Part shown: piece after piece, positions 48,582-59,470 of the stretch
How positions within the stretch are numbered: position 1 is the stretch's first letter
Layout: the number at the start of each line of letters is the position of its first letter
Source of the DNA: Theropithecus gelada
Taxonomy: Eukaryota; Chordata; Mammalia; Primates; Cercopithecidae
NCBI RefSeq assembly: GCF_003255815.1
Contig: NC_037680.1
Span: 24,520,470-24,584,469 of the forward strand
Direction of reading: 5' to 3'
Length of the DNA stretch: 64,000 nucleotides
Position numbers and translations under genes: made by a program
The notes under the pieces: generated by a model
The model's input: the letters and a program-made list of their open reading frames with translations, nothing else
Told to the model about the DNA's origin: nothing
The model's database searches: none

Positions 48582-48719
48582 TTAACCCATTTATGCTGGA
48601 GGTTGCTATTTTTTGAATTTTTGCGATCAGACCTTGGCAATGACCTTGAACAGCAGGATATAAATAACTCCCACATGCTTAGCATTCCAATAATGGAACA
48701 CTAGGCATAAATGGGTTAA
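48582..48719. mobile_element. piggyBac-type MITE (MER85-like), flanked by TTAA
   Basis: A 130-bp element (48586-48715) lies between two TTAA copies (48582-48585 and 48716-48719), the hallmark target of piggyBac transposases. Terminal inverted repeats are 11 bp and perfect: CCCATTTATGC at the left, GCATAAATGGG at the right. It has no coding capacity. Size, target and ends fit the primate MER85 family as I remember it. Confidence 0.82.
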
Positions 48720-49024
48720 TTCCTCCTCATTTAACTTATGATTCTATACAATCACTACATAAATTGTAACTTCTAAATCTCAAGAGTTTACTAAGCCTTA
48801 TTATGCAATTGTTCTGATAATCACATCTGAAAACTTATACATGGGTAGAAAATCAGCCGAATGCAGAAGTTCCATTTTGAATTAATTCACCAAGTATTGT
48901 TGAGCCTCTACTATGTGCCTGCCTGCTGTAAGTTTATTTATATAGTGGCTGCCTTCAAAAGATCTGTTTTTCCAATTTATTAAGACAGACAAATTTCACT
49001 GGAAAGGAATAGTGGTACAAGATG
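48720..49024. other. Mostly unassigned, with a short L2-like scrap
   Basis: CCTCTACTATGTGCCTGCCT (~48905) resembles the antisense L2 or MIR 'CCTACTATGTGCCAGGCAC' phrase; too short to call firmly. Confidence 0.35.
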
Positions 49025-49375
49025 GATAATGCCTTCATTCACTTAGCTAACATTTATTGAATGACTATTCCAAGCAAAGATCAGTGGCACATGATGGGAT
49101 ATTAGCCTCAAATACTTAGTTCCTTTCTACAAGGAGTTCTCTGTTTATTTGGGGAAGATAAGCTGTCAGATAATCAAAATAGAATATGGTAGATGATACT
49201 ATAGAAATATATACATAGAGTATATATATAGATGATACTATAGATATATATATATAAATAGAGTATATATAGATTGTGTGTGTGTATATATATAAATAGA
49301 GTATGGTAGATGATGGATCAAGTTACCCAGAATGGTGGGTGAGAAGAAATCACAGAAGGTTTTCTAGAAAAGATT
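49025..49375 (-). mobile_element. L2 LINE fragment, antisense, expanded by an AT-rich repeat
   Basis: CATTTATTGAATGACTATTC (~49050), CTACAAGGAGTTCTCTGTTT (~49127) and TTGGGGAAGATAAGCTGTCA follow the antisense L2 order. The later L2 body resumes at ~49315 (CATAGAAGGTTTTCTAG-type segment). Between them sits an AT-rich tandem region (49177-49314). Confidence 0.55.
49177..49314. repeat. AT-rich compound tandem repeat
   Basis: Two 21-base blocks differing at one position (49177-49197 and 49294-49314, both containing TATGGTAGATGAT) bracket further copies of GATGATACTATAG and (TA)n with a TG run. The layout suggests repeated duplication of a ~40-bp unit. Confidence 0.8.
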
Positions 49376-50203
49376 ATAAAATGAGAAAGTAGAACCTGAC
49401 AGGGTTAAGAAGGGAAAATACAGAATTACGAAGGGAGGACGAGGTAAGGGGAAAACATTCAGAGAAAGCAGTGGCACATATAATGCACCAACAGGGCATG
49501 TTCAGGAATGTAGAAATCATTTGGCATTGCTACAAACAAGCACAAATAAACAATAGCAACTAAGGGTGGTGATGGGCAGCACGTGAAAGAGTAGCATAAC
49601 CAACTGATATCCCTACTGGAAGTTGACAGCATAGAAATTATATACAATTAATAATAACAAGCTAATGAAATCATCCTTGTCTTAAGGAAGGTTAAGATCT
49701 AACATCAAATTGTGGTAATTGAGATGACTTTAAAAAGAAATAAACTTGAGCTGGAAAACTTGCAGAAAGCTTCTCCACAAACTATTAGAAATGTAAATGT
49801 TCCATTGCATCTAAAAAATCATAGTGGTAAGGTTTTAAATAGACCCATACTGGGAAGTACAATTTTTCAGACAGTTTCTTAAAGTCAAATTGTGAATATT
49901 ACTGATACAATTTTACTTTTCATTTGGAAGTGAATTCACTGTAGGTAACATTTTTCAGGTGCTAATTGTTGTTGGATGTTGAGGGTCCCCTGTATGGTAT
50001 CAAATATGCCAAGGGAATTGAAAGAACAGTCCAAAGAATGAATCCTCTACATTTTACAAACACAGATTCCTAGTAGAACCAAAGATATATCTAAGAAGAT
50101 GCAGAATTTCCTCTTCAGACAGTACAGATCCCATTAAATATGTGTTAGTTGCTCACTGTGATGACAAACTTCTAGTATTTCATAGGCTATGCTTACAAGA
50201 GAA
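49376..50203. other. Unassigned sequence
   Basis: No repeat family or gene recognised. Confidence 0.4.
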
Positions 50204-50392
50204 TACAGACATACATTGGAGATACTGTGGGTTCAATTACAGACCACCACAATAAGGTGAATATAGCAATAAAATCAGTTGCCCCAATTTTTTTGTTTCC
50301 CAATGGATATAAAAATTATGCTTGCTCTATACTGTAGTCTATTAAGTGCACAACAGCACTATGTTTAAATTCACAATGGACGTGTGTTAATT

Positions 50393-50733
50393 AAAAATAC
50401 TTTATTGCGGCTGGGTGTGGTGGCTCACACCTGTAATCCTAGAACTTTGGGAATCCGAGGTGGGAAGATCACCTGAGCTCAGGAGTTTGAGACCAGCCTG
50501 GCCAACATGGTGACACCCCATCTCTACTAAAAATACAAAAATTAGCCAGGGGTGGTGGCACATGCCTGTAATCCCAGCTACTAGGGAGTCTGAGGCAGGA
50601 AAATCACTTGAACCCAGGAGGCAGAGGCTGCAGTTAGCCCAGATCATGCCACTGTGCCACTGCACCCCAGCCTGGGTGACAGAACTAGACTCCATCTCAA
50701 AAAACAAACAAACAAACAAACAAAACTCTATTG
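50393..50733 (+). mobile_element. AluS-like element inserted in Tigger1
   Basis: Alu body from GGCTGGGTGTGGTGGCTCAC (50409) to a (CAAA)n tail ending ~50722. Flanks AAATACTTTATTG (left, ending 50407) and AAAACTCTATTG (right, ~50722-50733) are a mutated duplication of Tigger1 sequence. It divides the Tigger1 left arm, so it is younger than Tigger1. The right arm contains a duplicated GTGCCACT (50648-50662). Confidence 0.93.
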
Positions 50734-50759
50734 CTAAAAAATGCCAACAATCATCTGAA

Positions 50760-52489
50760 CCTTCAGAGTCCTAATTTTATCACTGGTGGAGGGTTTTACT
50801 TCAATGTTGATAGCTGCTGACTGATCAGGTTGGTGGTTGCTGAAGGTTGGAGTGACTGTGGCAATTTCTTAAAATAAGACAACTGTGAAGTTTGCCACAT
50901 AACTGACTCTTCCTTTCACTAAAGATTTCTCTGTTGTATATGATGCTATTTGATAACATTTACCCACTAAATAGAACTTCTTTCAAAATTGGAACGAATC
51001 CTCTCAAACCCTGTTGCTCCTTTATCAACTAAGTTTATGAAATATTCTAAATCCTTTGTTGTCACTTCAGCAATGTTCATAGCATCTTCACCAGGAGTAG
51101 ATTCCATTTCAAGAAATCACTTTTCTTTGTAGCTCCTCATCTGTTCATTTAATCACGAGACTGCAGCAATTCATTCATGTTCAGTCTCGACTTCGAATTT
51201 TAGTTCCCTTGCTATGTCTACCACATCTGCAGTTACATTCTCTGCTGCTGTCTTGAATCCCCCAAATTGAATTCCATCCATGAGGATTGGAATCAACTTC
51301 TTCCAAACTCCTGTTAACATTGATATTGTGACCTCCTCTCATAAATCATGAATGTTCTTCGTGGCATTTAGAATGATGAATTCTTTCCAGAAGATTTTCA
51401 GGTGACTGCCCAGATTCATGAAAGGCATCACTATCTATTGCAGCCAGGCCTTTACAAATGTTTTTCTTAAACAGTAAGACTTGAAATTGGAAATTACTGT
51501 TTGATTCATGGGCTGCAGAATGGATGTTGTTTTAGTGGCATAAAAACATTAATCTCATTGTACAACATAGTCAGAGCTCTTGGACGATCAGGTGCACTGA
51601 TGGTGAGCACTAATATTTGAAAGAAATCTATTTTTTTGAGTAGTAGATTTCAACAGTGGGCTTAAAATACTCAGTAAACCATGTTTTATACAGAAGTGCT
51701 GTTCTCCAGGATTTGTTCATTCATTTGTACAGCACAGGCAGAGTAGATTTATCATAATTCTTAAGGGTCCTAACATCTTTGGAATGGTAAATAAACATTA
51801 CCTTCAACTTAAAAACCACTAGCTGCATTAGCCCCTAACCAGAAAATCAGACTGTCGTTTGAGCTTTGAAGCCAGGCATTGACTTCTTTCTAGCTGTGAA
51901 TGTCCTGGATGACATCTTTTTCCAATATAATGCTGTTTTTTTCTACAGTGAAAATCTGTTGTTTAGATAGCCACCTTTATCAATGACCTCAGCTAGATCC
52001 TCTGGATAACATGCTGCAGCTTCTCCATCAGCATTTGCGGCTTCGCCTTGCACTTTTGTGTTGTGGAGTTGGCTTCTTTCCTTCATCCTCATGAACCCAT
52101 CTCTGATAGCTGCAAATTCTTCTGCAGCTTCTTCACCTCTCTCAGTCTTCATAGAATCAGAAAGAATTAGGGCTTTGCTTTGGATTAGGCTTTGGCTAAT
52201 GGTTACCTTGTGGCTAATCTGATCTTCTATCCAGATCATTAAAACTTTCAGCAATAAGGCTGTTTGACTTTCTTATCATTTGTGTGTTCACTGGAGTAAC
52301 ACTTTTAACATTGTTCAATAACTTTTCCTTTGCCTCCACAACTTGGCTACCTGTTTGGTGCAAAAGGCCTAGCTTTTGACCTATCTCAGCTTTCAACATG
52401 CCTTCCTCACTAAACTTAATCTTTTCTAGTTTTTCATTTAAAATGGGAAACTTGAAACTCTTCTTTTCACTTGAACACTTAGAAGCCAT
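50760..52489 (-). pseudogene. Tigger1 transposase pseudogene
   Basis: Pogo-type transposase, which would bind the terminal repeats through an N-terminal helix-turn-helix region and cut DNA with a DDE/D domain. The likely start is the Met of MASKCSSEKK at 52489. The N-terminal frame runs to ~52214, then a frameshift moves it to another frame (52254-51943) with the conserved GEEAAEEF region and a YPEDLAEVID segment. A further shift follows near 51950, where the motif bearing the first catalytic Asp (family NVDET) reads TVEK, so that Asp is lost. The rest is recognisable only at DNA level, to roughly 50760. It cannot make an active enzyme. Confidence 0.85.
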
Positions 52490-52909
52490 AGTAATATTAT
52501 TAATTGGCATAATTTTAACATTGTTCTATTTCAGGGAATAGAGAGACTGGAGGAGAGGGAAGGAGGGGAATGGACAGTTGGTGGAGAAGTCAGAACACAC
52601 AATAATTATTGATTAAGTTCACCATGTGGGTGCAGTTTTTAGTTCTCTAGAATAGTTACACAGTAACATCAAAGATTACTGATCAGAGATCACCAATGCA
52701 AATACAATATTAATGAAAAAATTTGAAATGTTTTGAAAACTATCAAAATGTGACACAGAGACACAAAGTAAGTTCATGCTGTTGGAAGAATAACACTAAT
52801 AGGTTTGCCTGATGCAGGGCTGACGGAAATCTTCCATTTGTAAAAAAAAAAAAAAATATATCTGCAAAGCACAATGAAGCAAAGTGCAATAAAACAAGGT
52901 ATGCTTGTA

Positions 52910-55849
52910 TCCACTTTAATTCAATAAACTAAAATAACAATAATTTACTTATATGCCTAAAATTGATTTCTCAGTTTTAAGGCTAGTTACCCTTGTTTAG
53001 GGGACACATCTAATATAACACACATAGCTGGTGACCACCCCCTGCAAATTCATCAAATTATTAATATTCAAATTTATTCTGATGGGACTCTGTCCTAGCT
53101 ACTTTTTGGCAACACTCAGTAGGAAAAGAAAACGAAGAGAACCACTGAAGTCAGAATACGGTCCTGGATTTTCTTCATGAACTGAAGATAGAATTTGTGT
53201 CTTGTAATTAGCCAGAGCCTAGAGACAATTTGGAATTATATCCTAGGGGTTAAAGGCATGCTCAATATTTTAGCCAATCAAGCAATTAAATGATTAACAT
53301 TATTGCATATCATAAAGTAATATTTTTAATTAATATTTTAAATATTACAAAGAAATGTGTAAATAAACACATGATATGAATCAATAAATCAATTCAAAAC
53401 TTTGTCAACAGAAGGGGCTCAAATATATCCACATAAGCAACTTATTTTTAAGTAGAATGCCAAAATTTGTAAACTTAGGAGTATGAACTCAGTATCTGAA
53501 ATAGCACTTCAAATTCTCTGTTACATTAATGTTATACTAACTTCTAGAGAAATTTGAGGAAAATAAAATTTCCTTCTGTTGATAAGAAAGGAGAGAGAGA
53601 GGGAGAAAAAGAGAGAGAGAGAAATGAAAGGGACATGGAGAGAGACATGAGAGAGAGGGACAGAGTGGGAGAGTCATTGCTAAGAAAACGATAGCTACCC
53701 ATCCATTTTATGTCAATGAAAGAAATATCTCAAGCCGCCTGGCTCTAATTTCTACTAATAAGCAAAATATCAGAAGAATTTGCTGTATGCTTTTTTAAAG
53801 AATTATGTTTTCATGTACGTAATCACATCTGTGAACACATTAGGGGGATAGAGTTACTAGCATATGTTTCCAAGTGTGTTCCATTATATTCCTACTGCAA
53901 TTTTCTGAGCACTAATTTCAACTGTACTTCAAGCTTCCTCTAGCTACACTGATGTAAATACTGTATATATTTCAGGAATTCTGTACAAAATTATATATTT
54001 GATAGCAGAGTGACTGCTGGCTCAGTAAACATTGCATAGCTGCATTGTATTCATCGTGGTGCCCCATGATTTTTGCACAGCAGGCACACAGAGGAGGGGA
54101 ATTTGTATACATTAATATTTTGAAGTCAAATCCTTGAATATCCTGTCAATCATTTCACATCGTAATTGGAGAAACTCCAGCATCCCCTACTATCATGGGT
54201 ACGGGGGGAAAGGCCCATTTTAGAGATGAACTGACCGAGGTAATGATAAATAGAAATGATTTATTAAGATAACATCAAATCAAGAGCATGAAGAGGAAGG
54301 GAAGATAAATCACAGCTTATTGATTGTAGCAGCTTCAACCCAGGCCTCCCAGTGAGTGCCAAAGGTATAGAGCCTCCTAGAGAAAATGGCTGTTAACTAG
54401 GAGGCATTGACTAAGCCGGTATGAGGCAATACAGCCATCTCACCTCTGAGCATCATATCCTTCACCTTTGACGCCAGAGATGCTCATTGCTTCCCACTCT
54501 ATTTTCTTTGCTCCAGGCAATGGCTAAAGAAAAAAGAGCCAATGTATTTAAGGCATTGCAGTTCACAGGTCTCTAACGTATCTGGGGTATCTGTATACAC
54601 TGATGGATAGTATTTTCAGTTCAATCACTTTGAAAGCCTGGATTATAGAAGAGCAGGAGAACTTGTAACATGGACAACAAAGTTTTTTTGTTGTTGTTGT
54701 TTTCTTTTATCAACATGAAGCTCAGTTAGCAATTGCACCAAGCATTGATTTCACTGGCCTGTTTGTTGGCACTACAGGGGTCTTTTTAGTTGTACAACAC
54801 AGACATATGCTGAACAGCCTTTGATTTTTTTTTTTTTTTCTTAGAAGTTTGTTTTACAGGATAGGCCATTGACAGCATGTGTTGCTCCAGTCATTATATA
54901 AGATCTATATTATCACTTTGTATTTAAAAATCACCTGTTCCTACCCTCTCATTTATATCATCTTCTGCCAATCCTTGGGCGTTTGCTGGTTTTTCCCAAA
55001 ACCAGTCTTAGAAGTTCTGGGTTTCATGTGCAGATCTACTATGAAAACATCATATCAGTGAATAATTCTCCTGGGAACTCTCTTCTCACTGCTTCTTGGG
55101 CATGCTGTGGAACACTCATTATTGTGAAGGGAGTTATGCACGTGCTTCAAGCAGAGAACAGAACCCTTAGTGTAAACTTTTTGACAGGAGTCTCTGAAAC
55201 AACTTTTCAAAACCCGTATTTCGTTTATTTTCCTCTTTTTTCCTCCTGGTTTGATGTCAGTCATCAATCGAGCAGGAGACAACTCATTTCATTTCTGTGA
55301 CACACCATGATGGACTTGTGTTGCAACCCTGACTTATTTTGAGAACTTCAATTTCTCAAGCTGAAAGCTTGAATGTCCCATGGTTGGAAGAGCTATTGAT
55401 CCGATGTAGATGGATGGCTCAAGAGGAACTGATACATTCCTTACAGCACTTTCTTTTTCCCTTGCCTCCCTGGCTGCTATATAACATAGTCTTTCTCAGA
55501 GTTTCTTGTCATCTACAAACTTTGATTCTAGTATCACGTATATATTCTCTTTTTACACCATTTTATTCACTGTAAGTTTGTCTTCCTGTGGTAACGCTCC
55601 ATTTCATTTCAGATGAATTGTCTATTAACTTATGAGTTAGTTATTCTTGTTCTCTTTTACAACTTGCTGTAGAAATCCTAGGCATCAAGATTAAGTGATA
55701 TTTTCAAAGTGCTTTCTTAGGCATTTTAGAAGAATGTATAATATTTCTCTCAAGTACAATATGTTAATATGCCAATAAAAATTTTAAAAATTTAAGCTAT
55801 TATTTAAAACAGCAACTAAGAAATCTGAAAATAACCCCAAATGGGCATC
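52910..55849. other. Unassigned sequence
   Basis: Includes a 41-base homopurine tract (53584-53624) continuing as a GAGA-rich low-complexity patch to ~53675, and a 15-base T-run near 54826-54840. No gene recognised; the frames at 54983-55300 and 55339-55575 have no domain I can name. Confidence 0.4.
53584..53675. repeat. GA-rich low-complexity tract
   Basis: Homopurine at 53584-53624, then GAGAGAC and GAGAGG units with scattered pyrimidines. Confidence 0.9.
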
Positions 55850-56171
55850 AAGAAGTAGATTTTTTTTTTTTTTGAGATGGATTCTCGCTCTGTTGCCCAG
55901 GCTGGAGTGCAGTGGCGTGATCTAGGCTCACTGCAACCTCCACCTCCCGGGTTTACACCATTCTCCTGCCTCAGCCTCCCGAGTAGCTGGGACTACAGGT
56001 GCCCGCCACCACGCCTGGCTAATTTTTTTTCTTTTTTTAGTAGAGACTGGGTTTCACCGTGTTAGCCTGGATGGTCTCCATCTCCTGACCTTGTGATCCA
56101 CCCACCTCGGCCTCTCAAAGTGCTGGGATTACAGGCGTGAGTCACCTCGCCCGGCCAAGAAGTAGATTTTT
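55850..56171 (-). mobile_element. AluY, antisense, with 15-bp TSD
   Basis: Alu body 55861-56156 on the minus strand, full length with CACCGTGTTAGCCTGGATGG and CTCCTGACCTTGTGATCCAC, the AluY/Sc-type left arm. AAGAAGTAGATTTTT occurs at 56157-56171 and, merged with the poly-T, at 55850-55864. It is moderately young, and lacks the AluYR variant at the 3' region seen at 4724. Confidence 0.93.
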
Positions 56172-56444
56172 AAAAACCTGATATACAAAAGTCCTGGTAA
56201 AAATATCATGCTTTACGCTCTTTTTGATAGGGGAAGGTGGCTACACCCTGCCTGAAATTCCAGAGAATTGGACTACCTTGGCCTGAAATTTCTTTCTTCA
56301 ACTAAAAACAACATTGGTTTATTGGTGGATAAAAGTATTAGCACTCAGTCTGTACCCACTTGGGACAACCAAAGAGAATATAACCTTTTTACTTGGCAGA
56401 CTTCATGGAAATTAATTTTCTTGCTAACATTTAAAGTAAGTGCT

Positions 56445-56620
56445 AATCTCTGTGCAAAGAATTTTGATGCATTTGTTCATCTAGTCTTCATAAGTCCTCT
56501 ATAAAGTACACCTCATTATGATATATATTTTACAGGTGGAGATACTTGAATTCATAACTTATTCAAGCTTCATAGTTAACAAGGGTAAAGCAACTACTGA
56601 AAACAACTCTATCTGACTTT
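56445..56620 (-). mobile_element. MIR SINE, antisense
   Basis: TTACAGGTGGAGATACTTGA (~56532) followed by TAACTTATTCAAGCTTCATA matches the reverse complement of the MIR core (ACAGATGAGGAAACTGAGGC then AACTTGCCCAAGGTCACA), with upstream AAGTCCTCTATAAAG for its CCCTATGAGG part. Confidence 0.65.
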
Positions 56621-56649
56621 GGAACATGTAGGGTCCCTAAGGAAACAGG

Positions 56650-57070
56650 ATTCATCTCAAATAAAGATTTTGATAAAGGAACCACCTATATACCTGTGGC
56701 CAAGTTTAAGAGAATCACAAAGATATGGAGGTGTGTAGAGATGACCAATAATGCATATCATTAACATCCCTGGGGCTAACTGGGTAAGAGAATCAAAGAT
56801 AGTTACTGGAGCGTAGTGAGAGCTAGAGGTAGGAGAAGCATCCAGAAAGATCTACTTCAGAGACAGAGGCATGGCACCTAGACCTCTCCCTTTCTCCACC
56901 CTCTCACCTCCTCCTGCCTACGTTCTCCTTGGGCTGCACCCTACTAGAAGCCAGCCCACAAAGGAGCCTGGGTAACGCAATTTCCAGAGTCAGTATTTTA
57001 GATTTCAAAATAGGTCAAAAAAGGGAAGTGCAAGGTTGGAGGCAGGTGGCTGGGGTGACAAGCAAATACA
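56650..57070. mobile_element. Possible ERVL-type LTR relic
   Basis: AGAAGCCAGCCCACAAAGGA (~56946) followed by GCCTGGGTAACGCAATTTCC resembles a segment (AGAAGCCAGAGGGCAAGGGAGCC then TGGGAGATGCAGTCC) shared by several old ERVL LTRs. Family and strand are not resolved. Confidence 0.35.
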
Positions 57071-57844
57071 TACACTAACCAATTGGCTCTCTGCATAGCA
57101 AGAATGTCCCAGTTTTCAAATGGAGGCTCAGCCTTTGCCTGCTATGGTCCATTTCTGGGAGACAATTCACTTTGCTAAGAAAAGGCAATATCCTCATAAA
57201 ATATCTGACAAACCTTATTAAAAATAAAATATTTTCATGTGCATGCACCCCAGTTTTACAGTGTTTTTTATTTCTTCTTGAAATGAACTAAGAATATATT
57301 ATATAACATTTCCTTTAAATAGTGTTTAACTTAACATGTCCCTGGGAACTTTAGTTTTATTATGTATAAAATGTGTTTAAAAAGTACAAATAATTTTGAA
57401 CTATAGCTATATAACTAATGAATAACCCTAATTCACCCATTAAAATATATGCCTGGAAACTTTTTATCTCTTTATTTTTTCACAAACTAGTAACTTACAA
57501 CGTTCTCTCCATTGATCGTATTATAATATGTGGTCATGGTCTTAATGTAGTTATTGGCCTCTCTTAAGCTATGGATAAACAATGATTAAACTACATAAAG
57601 ATAAGGAACAATCACTGAATGACTTAACCTGTCATTCCCAACTTTTTGCATTCACACTCTAACCTTTCCTTTCACCCTCTTCCTTTAGGATTCTTCACCA
57701 TCCTGTCTGTGAGCCAGTTTTAGTTCCTCCTGCACAGAGGCCAGGGATGTGTATTCTGTGCTTTTGCACCCTTGTTGCTCCAGTTTGAATGCCTATTCTG
57801 CATAGTCAGAGCTGCTTTCCAACTAATTTTCCTGCGAATAGTCT
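57071..57844. other. Unassigned sequence
   Basis: Nothing recognised. A C-rich patch (57874-57893) begins just downstream. Confidence 0.4.
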
Positions 57845-58170
57845 CCTTATATTTGATACTGCCTCCCCTTCACCGCCCCCACCCCCCCGACCTGCTGACA
57901 GGGTTATCTTAATAAAAAGCAAATGTGAGTATGCTGTTTGTCCTCCTAATAGCCAACTCTGACTCTCAAATGCCCACAGGATAAAAAGTCTAAGCTTCTT
58001 AACTTGGCAAAAAAATGAATTTGCAGTCATTTTCAAACTCACTTCTCTGGCCTCATCTTCTCCAGCATTGTGTCCCACACACTCTATGCCCATCCAGAGC
58101 AAGGCCATAGGCTATTATTTCCTTCTAGCTTTGTTTATAATGTGTCTGGATGTCTCTTCTTTTCCTTAAT
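57845..58170 (+). mobile_element. L2 LINE fragment
   Basis: GGATAAAAAGTCTAAGCTTC (~57980) then TTAACTTGGC, CTCTGGCCTCATCTTCTCCA (~58046) and ACACTCTATGCCCATCCAGA fit, in order, the L2 ORF2 3' region (GGATAAAGTCCAAACTCCTTAAC, CAGCCTCATCTCC, ACTCTACGCTCCAGCC). Diverged. Confidence 0.5.
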
Positions 58171-58189
58171 GCCTTTGACAAACTCCATT

Positions 58190-58335
58190 CACCCATCTAT
58201 CCATTTATCCATCCATCCATCCATCCATCCATCCATCCATCCATCCATCCATTCATCCATTCATCCACCCATCCATCTATCTATCCATCTCCTTATCCAT
58301 CTGTCTTTCTATTCATTTATTAATCCATTCAGTCT
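58190..58335. repeat. (CCAT)n microsatellite
   Basis: Eleven perfect CCAT units at 58209-58252, flanked by degenerate TCCA/TCTA/TTCA units to ~58335. The plus frame rich in Ile-His-Pro-Ser here is a product of this repeat. Confidence 0.97.
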
Positions 58336-58399
58336 CTGATTAATTCATTCATTCCCCCAATTTAATTATCAACTAACCCCTAATTTTGATCAGGGAATC

Positions 58400-59220
58400 T
58401 TTTAGGAGCTGGAGATTCAATGGTGAACAGAGCCACACATTCCTTGTCAGCATGAGGTTTGGTCTAGTTGATGGTGATAGATATTTATTAAACAACCTCA
58501 TCACTGTGATTACAAACAAAAATAAATATCGTTATGAAGAAAAACAAGTCTTATGAGAGGACTAACAAGGCCATCTGCCTTTGACTAATGCTAATAGTCA
58601 CAAGGGTCCACACAAGAAATCTCTCCTGAGAAAATGATCCTTAAGCTAAGATATGAAGATGGGAAGGAGATAACTTGGCTGGAATGGGAAGAGAAAAGAA
58701 AAACATATCAATTAGAGAGAATGCATAGACAAAAACTTTGTAGCAGATAAGAACATGACACATTTGAGAAGAAGAGTAAACAATGGACCAGAGACAGCTA
58801 AAAGGGAAGATGTGCAATAATTAAATGAAGAAAAGAAATACACAGATACAAGACCATGCAAGACATTGCGAACTCTGGGGAGGAAGCTTTGGCTTTATTC
58901 AAATACCCATGTAAAGCTATCGTCTGTGGAAGGAAGAAAGGTGAGGTGATCAGGTTTCCACTTTATCACTTTGGCTACCATCAGAAAACTGGAGAAGCAT
59001 CAGGGTGGAAGCAGGACAAACAGTGAGAGGTTAGTTCCCCAGTCCAGTGAGAGAGGACAGTGACTTGAACATTGATAGAGTAGTAGAAATAGTGAAAAGA
59101 GAGCAGAATTATCAGATAATTGGGAAGAAATAGGCAAGATAAGATAAAGAAGACTCAAGGACTACTTCGGGGTTTTGGACTTGAGCAGCTGGTAGATCCA
59201 TTCACTGAGGCAAATACTTA
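58400..59220 (-). mobile_element. L2 LINE, antisense
   Basis: GGAGCTGGAGATTCAATGGT (58406-58425) and GAACAGAGCC match the antisense L2 3' UTR. AGGTGATCAGGTTTCCACTT (~58943) followed by TATCACTTTGGCTACCATCA matches the antisense of the L2 ORF2 segment (GATCAGATTTGCATTTTAGA then GATCACTCTGGCTGC). GACTTGAGCAGCTGGTAGAT (~59178) continues it. There is no open frame. Confidence 0.75.
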
Positions 59221-59227
59221 TTACGGG

Positions 59228-59470
59228 AACCCAGCTTAAATGTCATCTACATAAAATTTTCCTTGATTTTAATAGAGCACATTTAAATGTTTCTTCCCTA
59301 TGCCCTGTGGCTACCACAAAGACTTATCCATAACTTATTGCTTATGAAGTTTATTAACTTTGAAAGACTTGTATTTTATGCTTCTTCCTGTTACTTGCAC
59401 CAAGCAAGTAAAAGGGCTCAATTTACTTGCACCAAGCAAGTAGGGGCTCAATAATAATCAATAGATGCAT
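59228..59470 (+). mobile_element. L2-like 3' fragment with internal duplication
   Basis: CAGCTTAAATGTCATCTACA (~59231) resembles the L2 3' 'AGCTCAAATGTCACCT' segment, and the end AGGGGCTCAATAATAATCAA resembles the L2 terminus 'GGCGCTCAATAAAT'. A 32-bp tandem duplication lies inside (59391-59453). Confidence 0.5.
59391..59453. repeat. 32-bp tandem duplication with a hairpin
   Basis: Both copies start TTACTTGCACCAAGCAAGTA (59391 and 59423); the second lacks one base afterwards. Each contains ACTTGC/GCAAGT arms around ACCAA. Confidence 0.93.

Larger units (their letters stand above)
50204..52909 (-). mobile_element. Near full-length Tigger1 (TcMar-Tigger) DNA transposon
   Basis: Cut-and-paste transposon of the pogo/Tigger group. 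The left end CAGACATACATTGGAGATAC begins at 50206 and the right end AAACAAGGTATGCTTG finishes at 52907; a TA duplication flanks it (50204-50205, 52908-52909). Excluding the Alu inside, length is ~2.38 kb, close to the ~2.4-kb family length. The transposase gene lies on the minus strand and is broken. Tigger1 was active in early primates, so this copy is ancient. Confidence 0.95.

Noticed and set aside
50402..50719. 105-codon minus-strand frame
   Set aside because: Translation of the antisense strand of the Alu in Tigger1.
55877..56065. Plus-strand frame with a SVAQAGVQW-like segment
   Set aside because: Alu antisense translation again.
58070..58339. Repetitive Ile-His-Pro-Ser protein
   Set aside because: Produced by the (CCAT)n microsatellite.
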